Positions 7,087 through 16,161 are shown, counted from the stretch's first letter. The stretch is DNA of 64,000 bases from Terriglobia bacterium (GCA_020073385.1 JAIQFH010000009.1:62001-126000), one strand, 5' to 3'. Notes: a model not told the origin generated them from the letters alone. Made by a program: numbers and translations.

Positions 7087-9486
7087 ATGTCTGAAATACG
7101 CTACGCACCCGGATGGCCGGGCATTCCACCGCGATGGACTTCAAGCGCCAAAACCGGTGTCGGCACGGCGCTCAATCAGCATAGCAAAGTCTGGTTCACG
7201 CTGAGCCACGGCATTCTCAACGAAGTCTATTTCCCGCGCGTGGATCAGGCCTGCACGCGCGATATGGGATTCATCGTGACACACGGGCACGAGTTCTTCT
7301 CGGAAGAAAAGCGGCATTGCACGTTTGAGAACCGTCCCTGCGAACCCGGCATCCCGGTGTACGAGTTGACCAACACCGATATTTCTGGCCGATACCGCAT
7401 CCACAAAGAAGTACTCACCGATCCCTATCGCAATGTCGTCCTGCAGAAAGTCCGCTTTGAGCCTTTGAAGGGTGCGTTTTCCGACTATCGATTGTTTGCC
7501 CTGCTCTCTCCCCATCTGGCCAATTGCGGATACGGCAACACGGGCTGGATCGGCGACTACAAGGGCTTCCCCATGTTTTTCGCCGAGCACGGTGGCGCAA
7601 CACTCAGCCTTGCTTCATCGGCGCCGTGGAAGAAGATGTCCGTCGGGTTTGTCGGCGCCTCCGATGGCTGGCAGGATGTTTCGCAGCATTTCCAGATGGA
7701 ATGGGAATACACGCGAGCCGAGAACGGCAACATCGCATGCACAGGAGAGATCGATCTTGCGGCTTGCAACGGTCAATTCGTTCTGGCGCTGGGCTTCGGA
7801 TCGATGTGGACGGAGGCGGGGCAACAAGCGCGATCCAGCCTGTTCGAGGACTACGGCGAGGTACGCGTCCACTATATCTCGCAGTGGAGGAATTGGCACG
7901 AAAAGCTGCTCAATCTGGATGATCCCCGGCGACAGCACGACCTCTATCGTACCTCGACTGCCGTGCTGCGCACCCACGAGTCGAAGGATTTCCTCGGCGG
8001 GATCATCGCCAGTCTTTCTATTCCCTGGGGGTTCAACAAGGGCGACGAGGATCTTGGCGGATATCACCTGGTGTGGCCGCGCGATCTGGTCGAAACCGCG
8101 GGTGCGTTACTGGCTGCCGGGGCGGTCACTGACGCGGTCCGGGTGCTGCGATATCTCGAAGCTACGCAAGAGGACGCCGGCAACTGGGCGCAGAACCTCT
8201 GGCTTGATGGGCGTCCGTATTGGAGCGGCATCCAGATGGACGAGACCGCCTTTCCAATTCTTCTGATCGATCTGATGCGGCGCGAAGCGCCGGAAGCTCT
8301 AGGGAAGCTCGATCGCTGGTGGCCGATGGTGCGTAAGGCGGCGAGCTTCATCATTCGCAACGGCCCAGTCACGCAGCAGGATCGATGGGAGGAGGACGCC
8401 GGTTATTCTCCGTTCACGCTGGCGGCGGAAATCTCCGCGCTGCTGGCGGGGGCGGACATCGCGGATCTTACCGGGCATTCCGACCAGGCGCAAACCATGC
8501 GCGACGCGGCCGACGCGTGGAATGACAATATCGAGCGCTGGACTTACGCTACCGGCGGCGACCTGGCGCAGCAGCTCGGGATCCCCGGATATTACGTGCG
8601 CATCGCTCCGCCGGATACCGATGGTGCAGCGTCGCCGACGCAGGGATTCGTTCCCATCAAGAACAAACCACCCGGGCAGGATGGACTATGTGCGTATCAC
8701 ATCATCAGCCCGGATGCGCTGGCGCTGGTGCGCTTCGGATTGCGCGCCGCCGACGATCCGCGGATTTTGAATACGCTCCGCGTGATTGACGCCTTGCTCG
8801 CCGTCGAACTGCCGCAGGGGCCCTGCTGGTATCGCTACAACGGCGACGGCTACGGCGAACATAAAGACGGATCGGCATTTGATGGCACGGGAATCGGGCG
8901 TCCCTGGCCTCTTTTGGCGGGCGAACGAGCACATTACGCTTTGGCGGGCGGACACCGGGATGAGGCTGAAGCGATGCTGACTGTCTTGGAGAATTCTACG
9001 CTGGGCAACGGTCGTCTACTTCCTGAGCAAGTTTGGGATGCGGCCGACATTCCGGCTCTCGAATTATTCCGGGGAAGGCCTACCGGTTCGGCTTGTCCGC
9101 TGGTCTGGGCACATTCGGAATACATCAAGCTGCGGCGCTCAATCCGCGATGGCAAGATCTTCGACCAGCCTCCGCAAACCGTGCAGCGATATCTGAAGGA
9201 GAAGCATGTCCGCCAGTTCTTCGGCTGGAGATTCAACAACAAGACGCGCAGCGTTCTGCGGAATAAAACTCTGCGGATCGTGCTGCTGTCACCGGGCCGC
9301 GTGCACTGGAGCATCGATAACTGGAAGACCGCGCACGACTCGGAGGCACGGGACACTGGGCTGGGAATTCACGTGCTCGATCTACCCACGGCTTCCCTGC
9401 CGCCGGGAGGAGAGGCCGTCTTCACCTTCTTCTGGCCAGGTGAGAACCGGTGGGAGGGGACGGATTATCGAGTAGTCGTAGAGTAG
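7087..9486 (+). CDS. GH15 glucoamylase/glucodextranase-like enzyme
   Basis: Glycoside hydrolase family 15 enzyme that should release glucose from alpha-glucans. The ATG at 7087 is preferred (799 residues, AGGG upstream); a TTG at 7066 is also in frame. The N-terminal 270 residues form the beta-sandwich typical of bacterial GH15 enzymes (GVGTALNQHSKVWFTLSHG). The (alpha/alpha)6 barrel contains HLVWPRDLVET, the probable acid Glu386 in IQMDETAFP and the base Glu647 in LLPEQVWDA. A beta domain closes the protein. No signal peptide is present, so the enzyme is cytoplasmic and more likely acts on glycogen, trehalose or imported oligosaccharides than on extracellular starch. It stands alone, with no maltose transport or glycogen genes beside it. 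Confidence 0.92.
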   Translation: MSEIRYAPGWPGIPPRWTSSAKTGVGTALNQHSKVWFTLSHGILNEVYFPRVDQACTRDMGFIVTHGHEFFSEEKRHCTFENRPCEPGIPVYELTNTDISGRYRIHKEVLTDPYRNVVLQKVRFEPLKGAFSDYRLFALLSPHLANCGYGNTGWIGDYKGFPMFFAEHGGATLSLASSAPWKKMSVGFVGASDGWQDVSQHFQMEWEYTRAENGNIACTGEIDLAACNGQFVLALGFGSMWTEAGQQARSSLFEDYGEVRVHYISQWRNWHEKLLNLDDPRRQHDLYRTSTAVLRTHESKDFLGGIIASLSIPWGFNKGDEDLGGYHLVWPRDLVETAGALLAAGAVTDAVRVLRYLEATQEDAGNWAQNLWLDGRPYWSGIQMDETAFPILLIDLMRREAPEALGKLDRWWPMVRKAASFIIRNGPVTQQDRWEEDAGYSPFTLAAEISALLAGADIADLTGHSDQAQTMRDAADAWNDNIERWTYATGGDLAQQLGIPGYYVRIAPPDTDGAASPTQGFVPIKNKPPGQDGLCAYHIISPDALALVRFGLRAADDPRILNTLRVIDALLAVELPQGPCWYRYNGDGYGEHKDGSAFDGTGIGRPWPLLAGERAHYALAGGHRDEAEAMLTVLENSTLGNGRLLPEQVWDAADIPALELFRGRPTGSACPLVWAHSEYIKLRRSIRDGKIFDQPPQTVQRYLKEKHVRQFFGWRFNNKTRSVLRNKTLRIVLLSPGRVHWSIDNWKTAHDSEARDTGLGIHVLDLPTASLPPGGEAVFTFFWPGENRWEGTDYRVVVE

Positions 9487-9522
9487 CGCTGCCCTCGCGA
9501 CGGCTCTCTGTGGGAAGCTCCA

Positions 9523-9551
9523 TTGACATGTGCAACACATGAAAATATGCT
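9523..9551 (+). promoter_or_regulatory. vapBC promoter with operator palindrome in its spacer
   Basis: TTGACA (9523-9528) and TATGCT (9546-9551) are separated by exactly 17 bases, a near-consensus sigma-70 promoter. The perfect palindrome CATGTG-CAA-CACATG (9527-9541) fills most of the spacer, the expected place for an autorepressor operator. A third ACACATG copy overlaps the vapB start. The predicted transcription start falls on or next to the A of the vapB ATG at 9558, and no ribosome binding site precedes that ATG, so the message would be leaderless. Confidence 0.8.
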
Positions 9552-9557
9552 AGACAC

Positions 9558-9788
9558 ATGGCCAAGATGATCCAACTTCGCAATGTACCGGATGCCCTGC
9601 ACCGACACTTGAAAGCCCGCGCTGCGATGGCGGGAATGTCTCTCTCCGATTATCTGTTATCGGAAATCAAGGAGATCGCGGAACGGCCTACTCTGGCCGA
9701 AATGCGCGAGCGTCTACATGAACGCGAACCAGTGTTGACGAAACTGGACAGCGCGCGCATGATTCGCGAGGAGCGGGACGCGCGGTGA
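9558..9788 (+). CDS. vapB: VapB/FitA-type ribbon-helix-helix antitoxin
   Basis: This 76-residue protein starts MAKMIQLRNVPDALHRHLKA, a ribbon-helix-helix strand and helix, followed by MAGMSLSDYLLSEIKEIA; together they form the DNA-binding dimer of FitA/VapB antitoxins. The charged tail (residues about 45-76) should wrap and inhibit the toxin. Its stop overlaps the vapC start by four bases (GTGA), so translation is coupled. It should repress its own promoter through the CATGTG/CACATG palindrome. The antitoxin role is inferred from the arrangement and fold. Confidence 0.9.
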   Translation: MAKMIQLRNVPDALHRHLKARAAMAGMSLSDYLLSEIKEIAERPTLAEMRERLHEREPVLTKLDSARMIREERDAR

Positions 9789-10177
9789 TCGTTCTCGACG
9801 CGTCCGCCGCGGTCGATTGGTTGCTTCAGACAAGCCCTGGCCTGCAGATAGAAAAACGAATCTATTCTCGAAACGAGTCCCTACACTCCCCTCACCTTCT
9901 TGATCTTGAGGTTGCCCAAGTGCTGCGACGTCTGGTACGGGAGGGAACGATATCAGTACGGCGCGGCGACGAAGCTCTTCAGGATCTGGCAGCCCTGAGG
10001 GTCTCTCGCTATCCGCATGTCGTATTTTTGCCGCAAATCTGGCAGCATCGTCACAACCTGTCGGCGTACGATGCTGCCTACGTTGTTCTTGCGGAAAGGC
10101 TCGGCGCACCCTTGGTCACACGTGATGCACGCCTTTCCAGCGCTTTCGGCCATGCGGCGCGAGTCGAGGTGTTCTGA
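9785..10177 (+). CDS. vapC: VapC-family PIN-domain ribonuclease toxin
   Basis: A 130-residue PIN domain of normal length. The acidic metal-binding residues are visible: Asp5 in VLDASA, Glu42 in LLDLEVAQVL, Asp96 in SAYDAAYV and Asp114 in LVTRDARL. VapC toxins cut tRNA or rRNA when freed from the antitoxin. It starts with GTG inside the vapB stop (GTGA overlap). The gene converges on the FHA phosphatase gene with only 11 bases between the stops. All catalytic residues are present, so the toxin looks active; its RNA target cannot be told. Confidence 0.92.
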   Translation: MIVLDASAAVDWLLQTSPGLQIEKRIYSRNESLHSPHLLDLEVAQVLRRLVREGTISVRRGDEALQDLAALRVSRYPHVVFLPQIWQHRHNLSAYDAAYVVLAERLGAPLVTRDARLSSAFGHAARVEVF

Positions 10178-10188
10178 TTAGACTGGCT

Positions 10189-11871
10189 TTAGGATTCCGC
10201 GCTGGCGTAGCACAACTCGACGACGGTGCAGTCGTCGCTCAGCGGATTCCCCGCGCAGAACTCCGTGACCGCCGAGAAGATTCCCTCCAGCGTCGGGGAT
10301 TTGGAGGCTGCCGCTTCCAGCCGGAAGTCTTCAAAGAAATCTCCCATGGCGTTCTCGGCTTCTGTGACACCGTCGGTCACCAGAATGAAACGGTCGCCGG
10401 ACTTCATCTGACAAGTCGCGCTTTCAAAAGTGGCATCGGCAAGCAGTCCGACCGGAACATTCCCATGCGTGGGACGGATGACCTCACCGGCGCAGACCAG
10501 CAACGGCGGGACATGGCCGCAATTCACATATTCGAGTTCGCCGTCGCGCCGCAACCGCACCAGCAGCACGGTGGCATACTTCTCGCCAACGAGTTTGTCG
10601 GTAAAGAAGCGATTCACAGCCGAAACCACGTCCAGCAGTGGCATGCCCGCGCTCAGATGCGAATAAATCATTCCCTGCAGCGTCGAAGCCAGCAACGCAG
10701 CGGACACGCCTTTGCCACTGACGTCGGCCAACACCACGGCCAGGCCCTCTTTAGTGTTCACCGCGTCAAAAAAGTCTCCACCGATTTCTTTGCAAGACAG
10801 GTTCCGGCCGCGTAGACGGGCGAAAGGAACCTCTGGGATCTTCACCTGCATCAACCGCTGCTGAATGCTGGCCGCGATGCTCAATTCCTGCTGATACCGG
10901 CGGGCTTCTTCTTCGGCCTGCACCAGCCGAGCGTTTTCTATCAGCGACGCAGCTTCTGTCGCGATCGCGTGCAATATGTCCCGGCTGATGTCGCTGATGT
11001 CGCGCGAGGCGAACCGGGAATCGACATAGAGAACACCCATGGCTTGCGCGGCGATGCCTGGCGCCGGAGTCTGGGCATCACGTGTCTGCTGCAGTTGCAG
11101 CTTGCGCAGCGGGATGCACACGACCGTCCGCAGATCGTAGGCAACGATGCTGTGTCGTCCCGAAAGATCGAGCGACTGGCTTGTATCGGTCAGCAGAAAC
11201 TCAGAATTTGATCGCATCGACTCTTCCAGGATCGAATGCGAAATTGTTTTGTCGTCGAGCAGTGGCTCTTTTTTGGAATTGCGCCCGGCTTTGAGACTGA
11301 GTTTGCCGTCCTCATCTTTCAGAAAAACGTAAGCGCGTTCGGCCTTGGTCAGCTCCAGGGTCACGTCGAGCATGGTGATCAGGATTTCGTCGAGAACACC
11401 CGCGGTGTTCAGCTTGCGCGCGGCTTCAAGGAACAGACGCAGTGTCTCCAGTTCCGTGGTCTCAGGCTTGATTCCGCCGATGACCGAGATCTGGCTTAGA
11501 AATTCGCGGGCCGTGTTGGAAGTCGCATGCGCAGGATTGAAGAGGATGTAGGCCGAATCGCGGGCGCCGAATTCAAGGCGATCGCCGCGCTCCAGCTTTT
11601 GGCGCTGGATGCGTTCCCCGTTCAAGAACGTGCCGTGTTTGCTGCCCAGGTCCTCGATGAAGAATTCCTGGCCCTCTTGCATGATCTGGGCGTGGTCGCG
11701 CGAGACTCGCGGATCGGCGATGACCAGGTCCTTATCTACCTTGCGGCCGACGGTAAACGGAGTGCGATTCAGGACGATGTTCTTCTGCTCGCTGCCCTGT
11801 ACAAAGACAAGGGCGGGAAACACTCCGGAACCGGAGCTGTGATGGCTCTGGCTGATTGTATTGAGGGCCAT
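10189..11871 (-). CDS. FHA-GAF-PP2C (SpoIIE/RsbU-type) serine phosphatase
   Basis: 560 residues with three domains. An FHA domain at about 25-100 (VGRKVDKDLVIADPRVSRDH, GSKHGTFLNG) binds phosphothreonine. A GAF domain at about 145-310 should sense a small ligand. A PP2C domain of the SpoIIE/RsbU type at about 340-555 carries GGDFFDAV, LADVSGKGVSAALLA and FVTDGV-like (ILVTDGVTEAEN) metal-binding motifs. Such proteins usually dephosphorylate an anti-sigma-factor antagonist in a partner-switching system. No anti-sigma or antagonist gene is nearby, so its partners are encoded elsewhere. The FHA domain suggests it is recruited by a Ser/Thr kinase substrate. Confidence 0.92.
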   Translation of the reverse strand: MALNTISQSHHSSGSGVFPALVFVQGSEQKNIVLNRTPFTVGRKVDKDLVIADPRVSRDHAQIMQEGQEFFIEDLGSKHGTFLNGERIQRQKLERGDRLEFGARDSAYILFNPAHATSNTAREFLSQISVIGGIKPETTELETLRLFLEAARKLNTAGVLDEILITMLDVTLELTKAERAYVFLKDEDGKLSLKAGRNSKKEPLLDDKTISHSILEESMRSNSEFLLTDTSQSLDLSGRHSIVAYDLRTVVCIPLRKLQLQQTRDAQTPAPGIAAQAMGVLYVDSRFASRDISDISRDILHAIATEAASLIENARLVQAEEEARRYQQELSIAASIQQRLMQVKIPEVPFARLRGRNLSCKEIGGDFFDAVNTKEGLAVVLADVSGKGVSAALLASTLQGMIYSHLSAGMPLLDVVSAVNRFFTDKLVGEKYATVLLVRLRRDGELEYVNCGHVPPLLVCAGEVIRPTHGNVPVGLLADATFESATCQMKSGDRFILVTDGVTEAENAMGDFFEDFRLEAAASKSPTLEGIFSAVTEFCAGNPLSDDCTVVELCYASAES

Positions 11872-12044
11872 GGGCTAGCGGGCAAAAAGCGTGCTCGCCG
11901 CGTCGTTCGCAGCAAACACGGGTCGCGTCCTACTCAGCCAACAGACTACTCTGACGCCGCGCCATGCCGCAAGCCGTGCAGAATATGCTAGCGAACTGGT
12001 TACGCAAGCGTGGTTTGGGGTTTACCTCGGCGTCCTTTGCGGAC

Positions 12045-12120
12045 TTTCTCAGCGATCTCTGCGGTAAGAAGCTCTTAACCGCCGAGATCGCGGAGAACAA
12101 CCGCAGAGGCCGCTGAGAAA
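12045..12120. repeat. Intergenic palindrome, CCGCCGAG family
   Basis: Arms 12045-12065 and 12100-12120 match as an inverted repeat at 19 of 21 bases (TTTCTCAGCG..TCTGCGGT). The loop contains ACCGCCGAGATCGCGGAG. It lies just downstream of the GT87 stop codon at 12131 on the minus strand. The same words recur at 45846-45931. The stretch 11872-12044 beside it shows no gene. Confidence 0.75.
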
Positions 12121-12130
12121 TACCCTTGGC

Positions 12131-13417
12131 TCACTGCAATGCAGCTCGATCCGGATCGAGTAAGACATTTCTGGAGACCAGCAGCAGGCCGTATGTTGTT
12201 ATGGGGATCGCGAAGCTCGGATAGAACGGCAGTCCCCAGGCTTTCTGAACGGTGGTGCCGGGCAGGAACGCCAGCGCGATCACCAGGCAGGCTGCGGCCA
12301 AAAATGGAAAGCCGATCGACCCCGCAGTCATGCAGGAAAAGAACTTCGAGAAGCGACTCGTCCGCCAGAGTTCGCGTCTCGTGCGCAGCGCCATCATTAC
12401 TCCAGGCAGGAGCAGCAACTGATTGTAGGGCGCGAACATCGGGATGACCAACAGAGTTGTTGCCAGGGTGAAACACAGCAACCACTGGAACGCGGGAGTT
12501 TCCTCACTGGCGTGCCGGTTCCGCCAGGCAAAGAAGAGGACCATGCCGACCAATACTACCGAGGCAACTCGTGCCCAGATGGGCGGGAGGAAGCCATTGA
12601 GCAACGAATTTCCACCGCCGGTGTAGTGATAGTAATCCTTCATGGCCGCGCGGAATTCCGTAATCCAGCCGGGCAGCAGCAATTCTCCGGCGACGACAAG
12701 AACCGCCATGCTGACCACAAGGCTCCACAGCACGCGCTGCCGCTCACGCCAATTGCCCAACAACCATATGCACAACCAAAGGATCAGCAAGAAGACCAGT
12801 TGCGGTTTAATCGAAGCCATCGCCAGCAATATGCCTGCCAGCGCAAATCGCCGGTGGGTAATCGCGTACATCGAACCTGCGATCAGGGCGACCACTAACA
12901 CCGTCAACTGCTGCAGCCTCAGCCCCTGGATCGCGGGAAAGCTACCCAGGGCCAGCAGGATCGCAGTAACCATCGCAGATCTTGAGAGTCGCCATCTGAG
13001 CGTGCCCAACCATAGCGGGACCGACATCGTCGTAAGAACGACGAACAGCCAGAAAACAATCCTGTGTACAGTCGGAAACGGCAGCATTACGGTGGGAGCC
13101 AGCATCAGGACCACATAAATTGGATAGGCAAAGCCCTGCTGGTCTATCGGATCGTTCGGACGCGTGGGGTCCAGAGGGCGTCCATAGTAACCGATCTGAA
13201 TTTCGCGAGTGATCTCGGCGGTATACGGATCCCGGTGGTGCACCAGCAATTCGCGCGCACCCAGCCAGCGGGGATAGAGATCAGAGAGATTACCCCGGGG
13301 AGCGCCACGCTCGGCCGACTTCGCCATTTGATGTGGCACCGCGATGCTCTGCACCCATATCCACATGGACGCGGAGAGCAGCAGCGCCCCGAAAACAAGA
13401 TAAGTCTGTCTAAGCAT
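12131..13417 (-). CDS. GT87 (DUF2029) membrane glycosyltransferase, second of pair
   Basis: 428 residues, about ten hydrophobic segments, starting with a membrane anchor. The first loop contains DLYPRWLGARELLVHHRDPY, the hallmark of GT87/DUF2029 polyprenyl-phosphate mannose-type glycosyltransferases (acidic D plus xxRDPY). Further loops (QQGFAYP, ASIKPQLV) also fit. These enzymes transfer a sugar from a polyprenyl-phosphate donor on the outer face of the membrane. The start ATG lies inside the end of the upstream GT87 gene (8-base overlap), so the pair is translationally coupled. Acceptor unknown; cell-envelope glycan or pilin glycosylation are possible. Confidence 0.8.
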   Translation of the reverse strand: MLRQTYLVFGALLLSASMWIWVQSIAVPHQMAKSAERGAPRGNLSDLYPRWLGARELLVHHRDPYTAEITREIQIGYYGRPLDPTRPNDPIDQQGFAYPIYVVLMLAPTVMLPFPTVHRIVFWLFVVLTTMSVPLWLGTLRWRLSRSAMVTAILLALGSFPAIQGLRLQQLTVLVVALIAGSMYAITHRRFALAGILLAMASIKPQLVFLLILWLCIWLLGNWRERQRVLWSLVVSMAVLVVAGELLLPGWITEFRAAMKDYYHYTGGGNSLLNGFLPPIWARVASVVLVGMVLFFAWRNRHASEETPAFQWLLCFTLATTLLVIPMFAPYNQLLLLPGVMMALRTRRELWRTSRFSKFFSCMTAGSIGFPFLAAACLVIALAFLPGTTVQKAWGLPFYPSFAIPITTYGLLLVSRNVLLDPDRAALQ

Positions 13418-14792
13418 TCGCGACCAGTGGCGACTTGGGAAACGGCTCTTCCTTGAGGCGATTCAAACGGTGAACCTCGGCCATCATGGCGAAAAGCCAC
13501 CACAAGAGAAACAGCGCCATTACGTTGATTCTCTGCCACCGCATCCAGAGAAAGAACCACAAAGGACTTACCAATAGCGGCAGGGCCGGTGCAAGAATTG
13601 CCTTCACCTCCGGCGGGTTTTCTAATCGGCGATTCGTGATCACCGCGACCGGCACGACTAGCAAGGAAAGGTCATAACTGTTGGTGCTGTATCCCACGAG
13701 AAGGGCTGCGATGATCGCGCTCGCGAAGCAGAGTCGGAACATCACTCCATGCTGTGCGTGCTTCCGCAGGCCTGCAACCATCGTCAGCAGTGCAGCAGAG
13801 CCTGCAGCCACGACAACATGCATCGCCGAGCCGATCTTGTGCGCGAAAGGCCAACCAGCGAGCAATCCGAATAAGCTGGGGAGTTGCCCGGGCGGTATGC
13901 CTCCAAACGCCGGCTGAGAAACCACATGCCACGCATAAATAGGATATTGCAGAGCGCCCTTCCAACCCACGATGCCTAACGAGATCAGCAGCACTGCTGA
14001 ACTCACTGACGCAAATCCGAGAATGAATTTTCTTCCGCGCCAAAGCGCGAGAATAACAGCTAGGGGAAGGATCAAATGGTATTTGAAGAGTCCAAAGGCG
14101 AGCCAGCATCCAGCAAGGAAGTCGGCATCGCGATCGAGAGCTCGAAAACTCAGTGCGACGACCAGCAGCAACAAGATCGCATCCTGGCCTTGATGAAAGT
14201 TCGCAAAAACAGGAAAAAATGCGAGACAGAGCAAGACCATCTGCCAGACCGGGATTCTTTGCAGAGACAGCAGGGACTTCTTCAGCAGCATAGCCACGCC
14301 AAAAAGCATCGCGAGGTTGATCAGGTTCCACGCTGCAAATGCCACTGGGTAGAGTAAGAACGTCAACGGCACGAAGAACAAGGCTTCAAAGGGCGGGTGG
14401 ATGTAAGGCAGGGGTCCGCGGCGAATATCGGAATTTCTGGCGAACTCCGCCTGGACAGCGAGTTGCGCGCGTGAGTCATAAAGCTGCGCTCCTTGTCCTT
14501 CACGCAGCATCTTGGCAGCGGTGTAGAAGACCGTGAAATCCGGGTCGCCGCGGGCAATCCGGTCGCGAACGCGCCATAAAAAGAAAACGTGGGTGGCGAT
14601 CATTGCGGCCACAAAGACCCACAGAAGCGCTTTTCGGCGCCTCCACAGCCTTGAGGTCGATTTTTGTTCAGTGATCAGGGCGGTAGAAGATTCTAACGCG
14701 CCCGCCGCTGCTATCGCTATGACTGCTGGGGCACTGCACGGCCGAAATAGACGACATTTCCCCGATTTCACAGGGTTTTCCCGGGTATCCAC
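13410..14792 (-). CDS. GT87 (DUF2029) membrane glycosyltransferase, first of pair
   Basis: 460 residues as listed; the first 50 residues are not membrane-like and the true start may lie further in. The polytopic core begins LLWVFVAAMIATHVFFLW. The loop GDPDFTVFYTAAKMLREGQG carries the conserved acidic residue of this GT-C family and is followed by YDSRAQLAVQ. PYIHPPFEALFFVPLT and FGLFKYHLILPLAV are family-like. It overlaps the second GT87 gene by 8 bases and is divergent from the Flp pilin gene, with 194 bases between. It may glycosylate envelope components; a link with the pilus is inference from position only. Confidence 0.78.
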   Translation of the reverse strand: MDTRENPVKSGKCRLFRPCSAPAVIAIAAAGALESSTALITEQKSTSRLWRRRKALLWVFVAAMIATHVFFLWRVRDRIARGDPDFTVFYTAAKMLREGQGAQLYDSRAQLAVQAEFARNSDIRRGPLPYIHPPFEALFFVPLTFLLYPVAFAAWNLINLAMLFGVAMLLKKSLLSLQRIPVWQMVLLCLAFFPVFANFHQGQDAILLLLVVALSFRALDRDADFLAGCWLAFGLFKYHLILPLAVILALWRGRKFILGFASVSSAVLLISLGIVGWKGALQYPIYAWHVVSQPAFGGIPPGQLPSLFGLLAGWPFAHKIGSAMHVVVAAGSAALLTMVAGLRKHAQHGVMFRLCFASAIIAALLVGYSTNSYDLSLLVVPVAVITNRRLENPPEVKAILAPALPLLVSPLWFFLWMRWQRINVMALFLLWWLFAMMAEVHRLNRLKEEPFPKSPLVANA

Positions 14793-14849
14793 CCAGAAGT
14801 GGGCAGCATACTTCCGGTTACTGGCGATTACCTCAGGATATGCAAGAAT

Positions 14850-14880
14850 TTGTCACTTTCGAGCCTGTTGCAGGTATGAT
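14850..14880 (+). promoter_or_regulatory. Possible promoter of the Tad operon
   Basis: TTGTCA (14850-14855) and TATGAT (14875-14880) are good hexamers, but the 19-base spacer is longer than ideal. They lie 106 bases before the pilin ATG. The leader between contains a small hairpin (GGAG-CCCAG with CTGGG-CTCC, 14912-14931). Confidence 0.3.
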
Positions 14881-14986
14881 TAGCCTAGTCGAGTGGTGGC
14901 CGATTCACGTAGGAGTCCCAGCCTGGGCTCCGAATAACCAATCCCCTATCGACCATTCAAAATAGCGCTGGCAGGAGAAAGGGACA

Positions 14987-15154
14987 ATGTTCAAACAGCT
15001 TGCGTTGAAGCTATGGTTCGACCAAGACGGGCAGGACATCGCTGAGTACGCAGTCATGTTGGCAGTGATTCTCGTTATCGTCGTCGGAACGATCCGTTTG
15101 ATCGGGTCCAATGCCAACAACGTGTTCTCCAACGTTGCTAGCTCGATACACTAG
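14987..15154 (+). CDS. flp: Flp-type type IVb pilin
   Basis: A 55-residue protein: MFKQLALKLWFDQDG, then QDIAEYAVMLAVILVIVV, then a short polar tail. This is the Flp prepilin plan: a Gly cleavage site (Gly15) with Glu at +5 and Tyr at +6 of the mature protein, inside a hydrophobic helix. It would be cut and assembled into the thin Tad pilus. AGGAGAAAGGG precedes the ATG. It is the first gene of the Tad operon and encodes its major subunit. Short length is normal for this family. Confidence 0.93.
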   Translation: MFKQLALKLWFDQDGQDIAEYAVMLAVILVIVVGTIRLIGSNANNVFSNVASSIH

Positions 15155-15232
15155 CGCAATCGATCTCGGTCGTGGAACCGGCATCGTTTGCCTGTCGACT
15201 GTCGATTGTAGGAGTCTGTCCCAGGAAGAAGC

Positions 15233-16090
15233 ATGAATCGCACACGCTTATTGATGATTGGAGTCTTGGCGCTCGCGGTCGGGTTCCTTGCGGCTGTTTA
15301 TGTCTACAGGAATCTGCAGCCGAAGAGTGGCATGCCTGCCGACATGGCGCAGGTTATGGTCGCGGCCAACGATCTGCAGGTAGGAGCCCGGGTTGAGGAT
15401 CATGACATCAAGATCATCCAGATTCCGAATACCGATATGCCACCCGGAGCGCCGCGAAAGAAAGCTGACGTTGTGGGGCATGGCGTCATCATCCCAATTT
15501 CCAAGGGAGAGTTCATTCTTCCCAATCGACTCGCGGGCGAGAATGCCGGCGCGGGACTGCCCGCGCTGATTCCGCCCGGCATGCGCGCCGTTTCGGTGCG
15601 AGTGAACGAAGTCGTCTCGGTCGCCGGATTCGTAACACCAGGTACGCGCGTGGATGTTTTGCTGACCGGAGCACCCGGCGGTTCGGGCGAGCAGCAAACC
15701 ACCACCGTGCTGCAGAACGTGGCGGTGCTGGCCTCGGGGCATACTCTGGAACGGACCTCCAGCGGTGAGGCGCAGAATACCGCCGTCATTACGCTGCTGG
15801 TCACGCCTGATGACGCCCAGCGCCTGACCCTTGCGAGCACCGAAGGGCACATCCAGCTAGCGTTGCGCAATCCGCTCGATACCAAACAGGACGAGGTGCC
15901 GGCCTCCAATTCGAGAGGCTTGTACCGCGGGTTGCCCATCCCAGCGGCTGTGCACACACCCGTTCGCCATGTTGTTCCTGCCAAACCCACGACCGCCCCC
16001 CCAGCGTCCACGGGCGTTAGCATCGAGGTATACCAGGGCGACAAGAAACAGGAAGTTAAATTTCCCGAAGAGGGCTCTGACACCAAGTGA
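15233..16090 (+). CDS. cpaB: Flp pilus assembly protein CpaB/RcpC
   Basis: 285 residues. The N-terminus (MNRTRLLMIGVLALAVGFLAAVYVY) is a membrane anchor or signal. A SAF domain follows at about 40-105 (VMVAANDLQVGARVEDHDI), then the RcpC/CpaB domain (GMRAVSVRVNEVVSVAGFV, PGTRVDVLLT). CpaB is a periplasmic partner of the Tad secretin. AGGAAGAAGC precedes the ATG. The stop overlaps a GTG (GTGA) in the cpaC frame. It lies 78 bases after flp. Confidence 0.93.
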   Translation: MNRTRLLMIGVLALAVGFLAAVYVYRNLQPKSGMPADMAQVMVAANDLQVGARVEDHDIKIIQIPNTDMPPGAPRKKADVVGHGVIIPISKGEFILPNRLAGENAGAGLPALIPPGMRAVSVRVNEVVSVAGFVTPGTRVDVLLTGAPGGSGEQQTTTVLQNVAVLASGHTLERTSSGEAQNTAVITLLVTPDDAQRLTLASTEGHIQLALRNPLDTKQDEVPASNSRGLYRGLPIPAAVHTPVRHVVPAKPTTAPPASTGVSIEVYQGDKKQEVKFPEEGSDTK

Positions 16091-16161
16091 TACCGAAGGG
16101 GCCCATTCTGAAAACCGCCTTGCTCGACCGGAAGTTTCCTCACACGGAGACCCATCGGAAC

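Noticed and set aside
14912-14931. Hairpin in the flp leader as a riboswitch
   Set aside because: It is only a short stem with no recognisable aptamer structure or conserved core.
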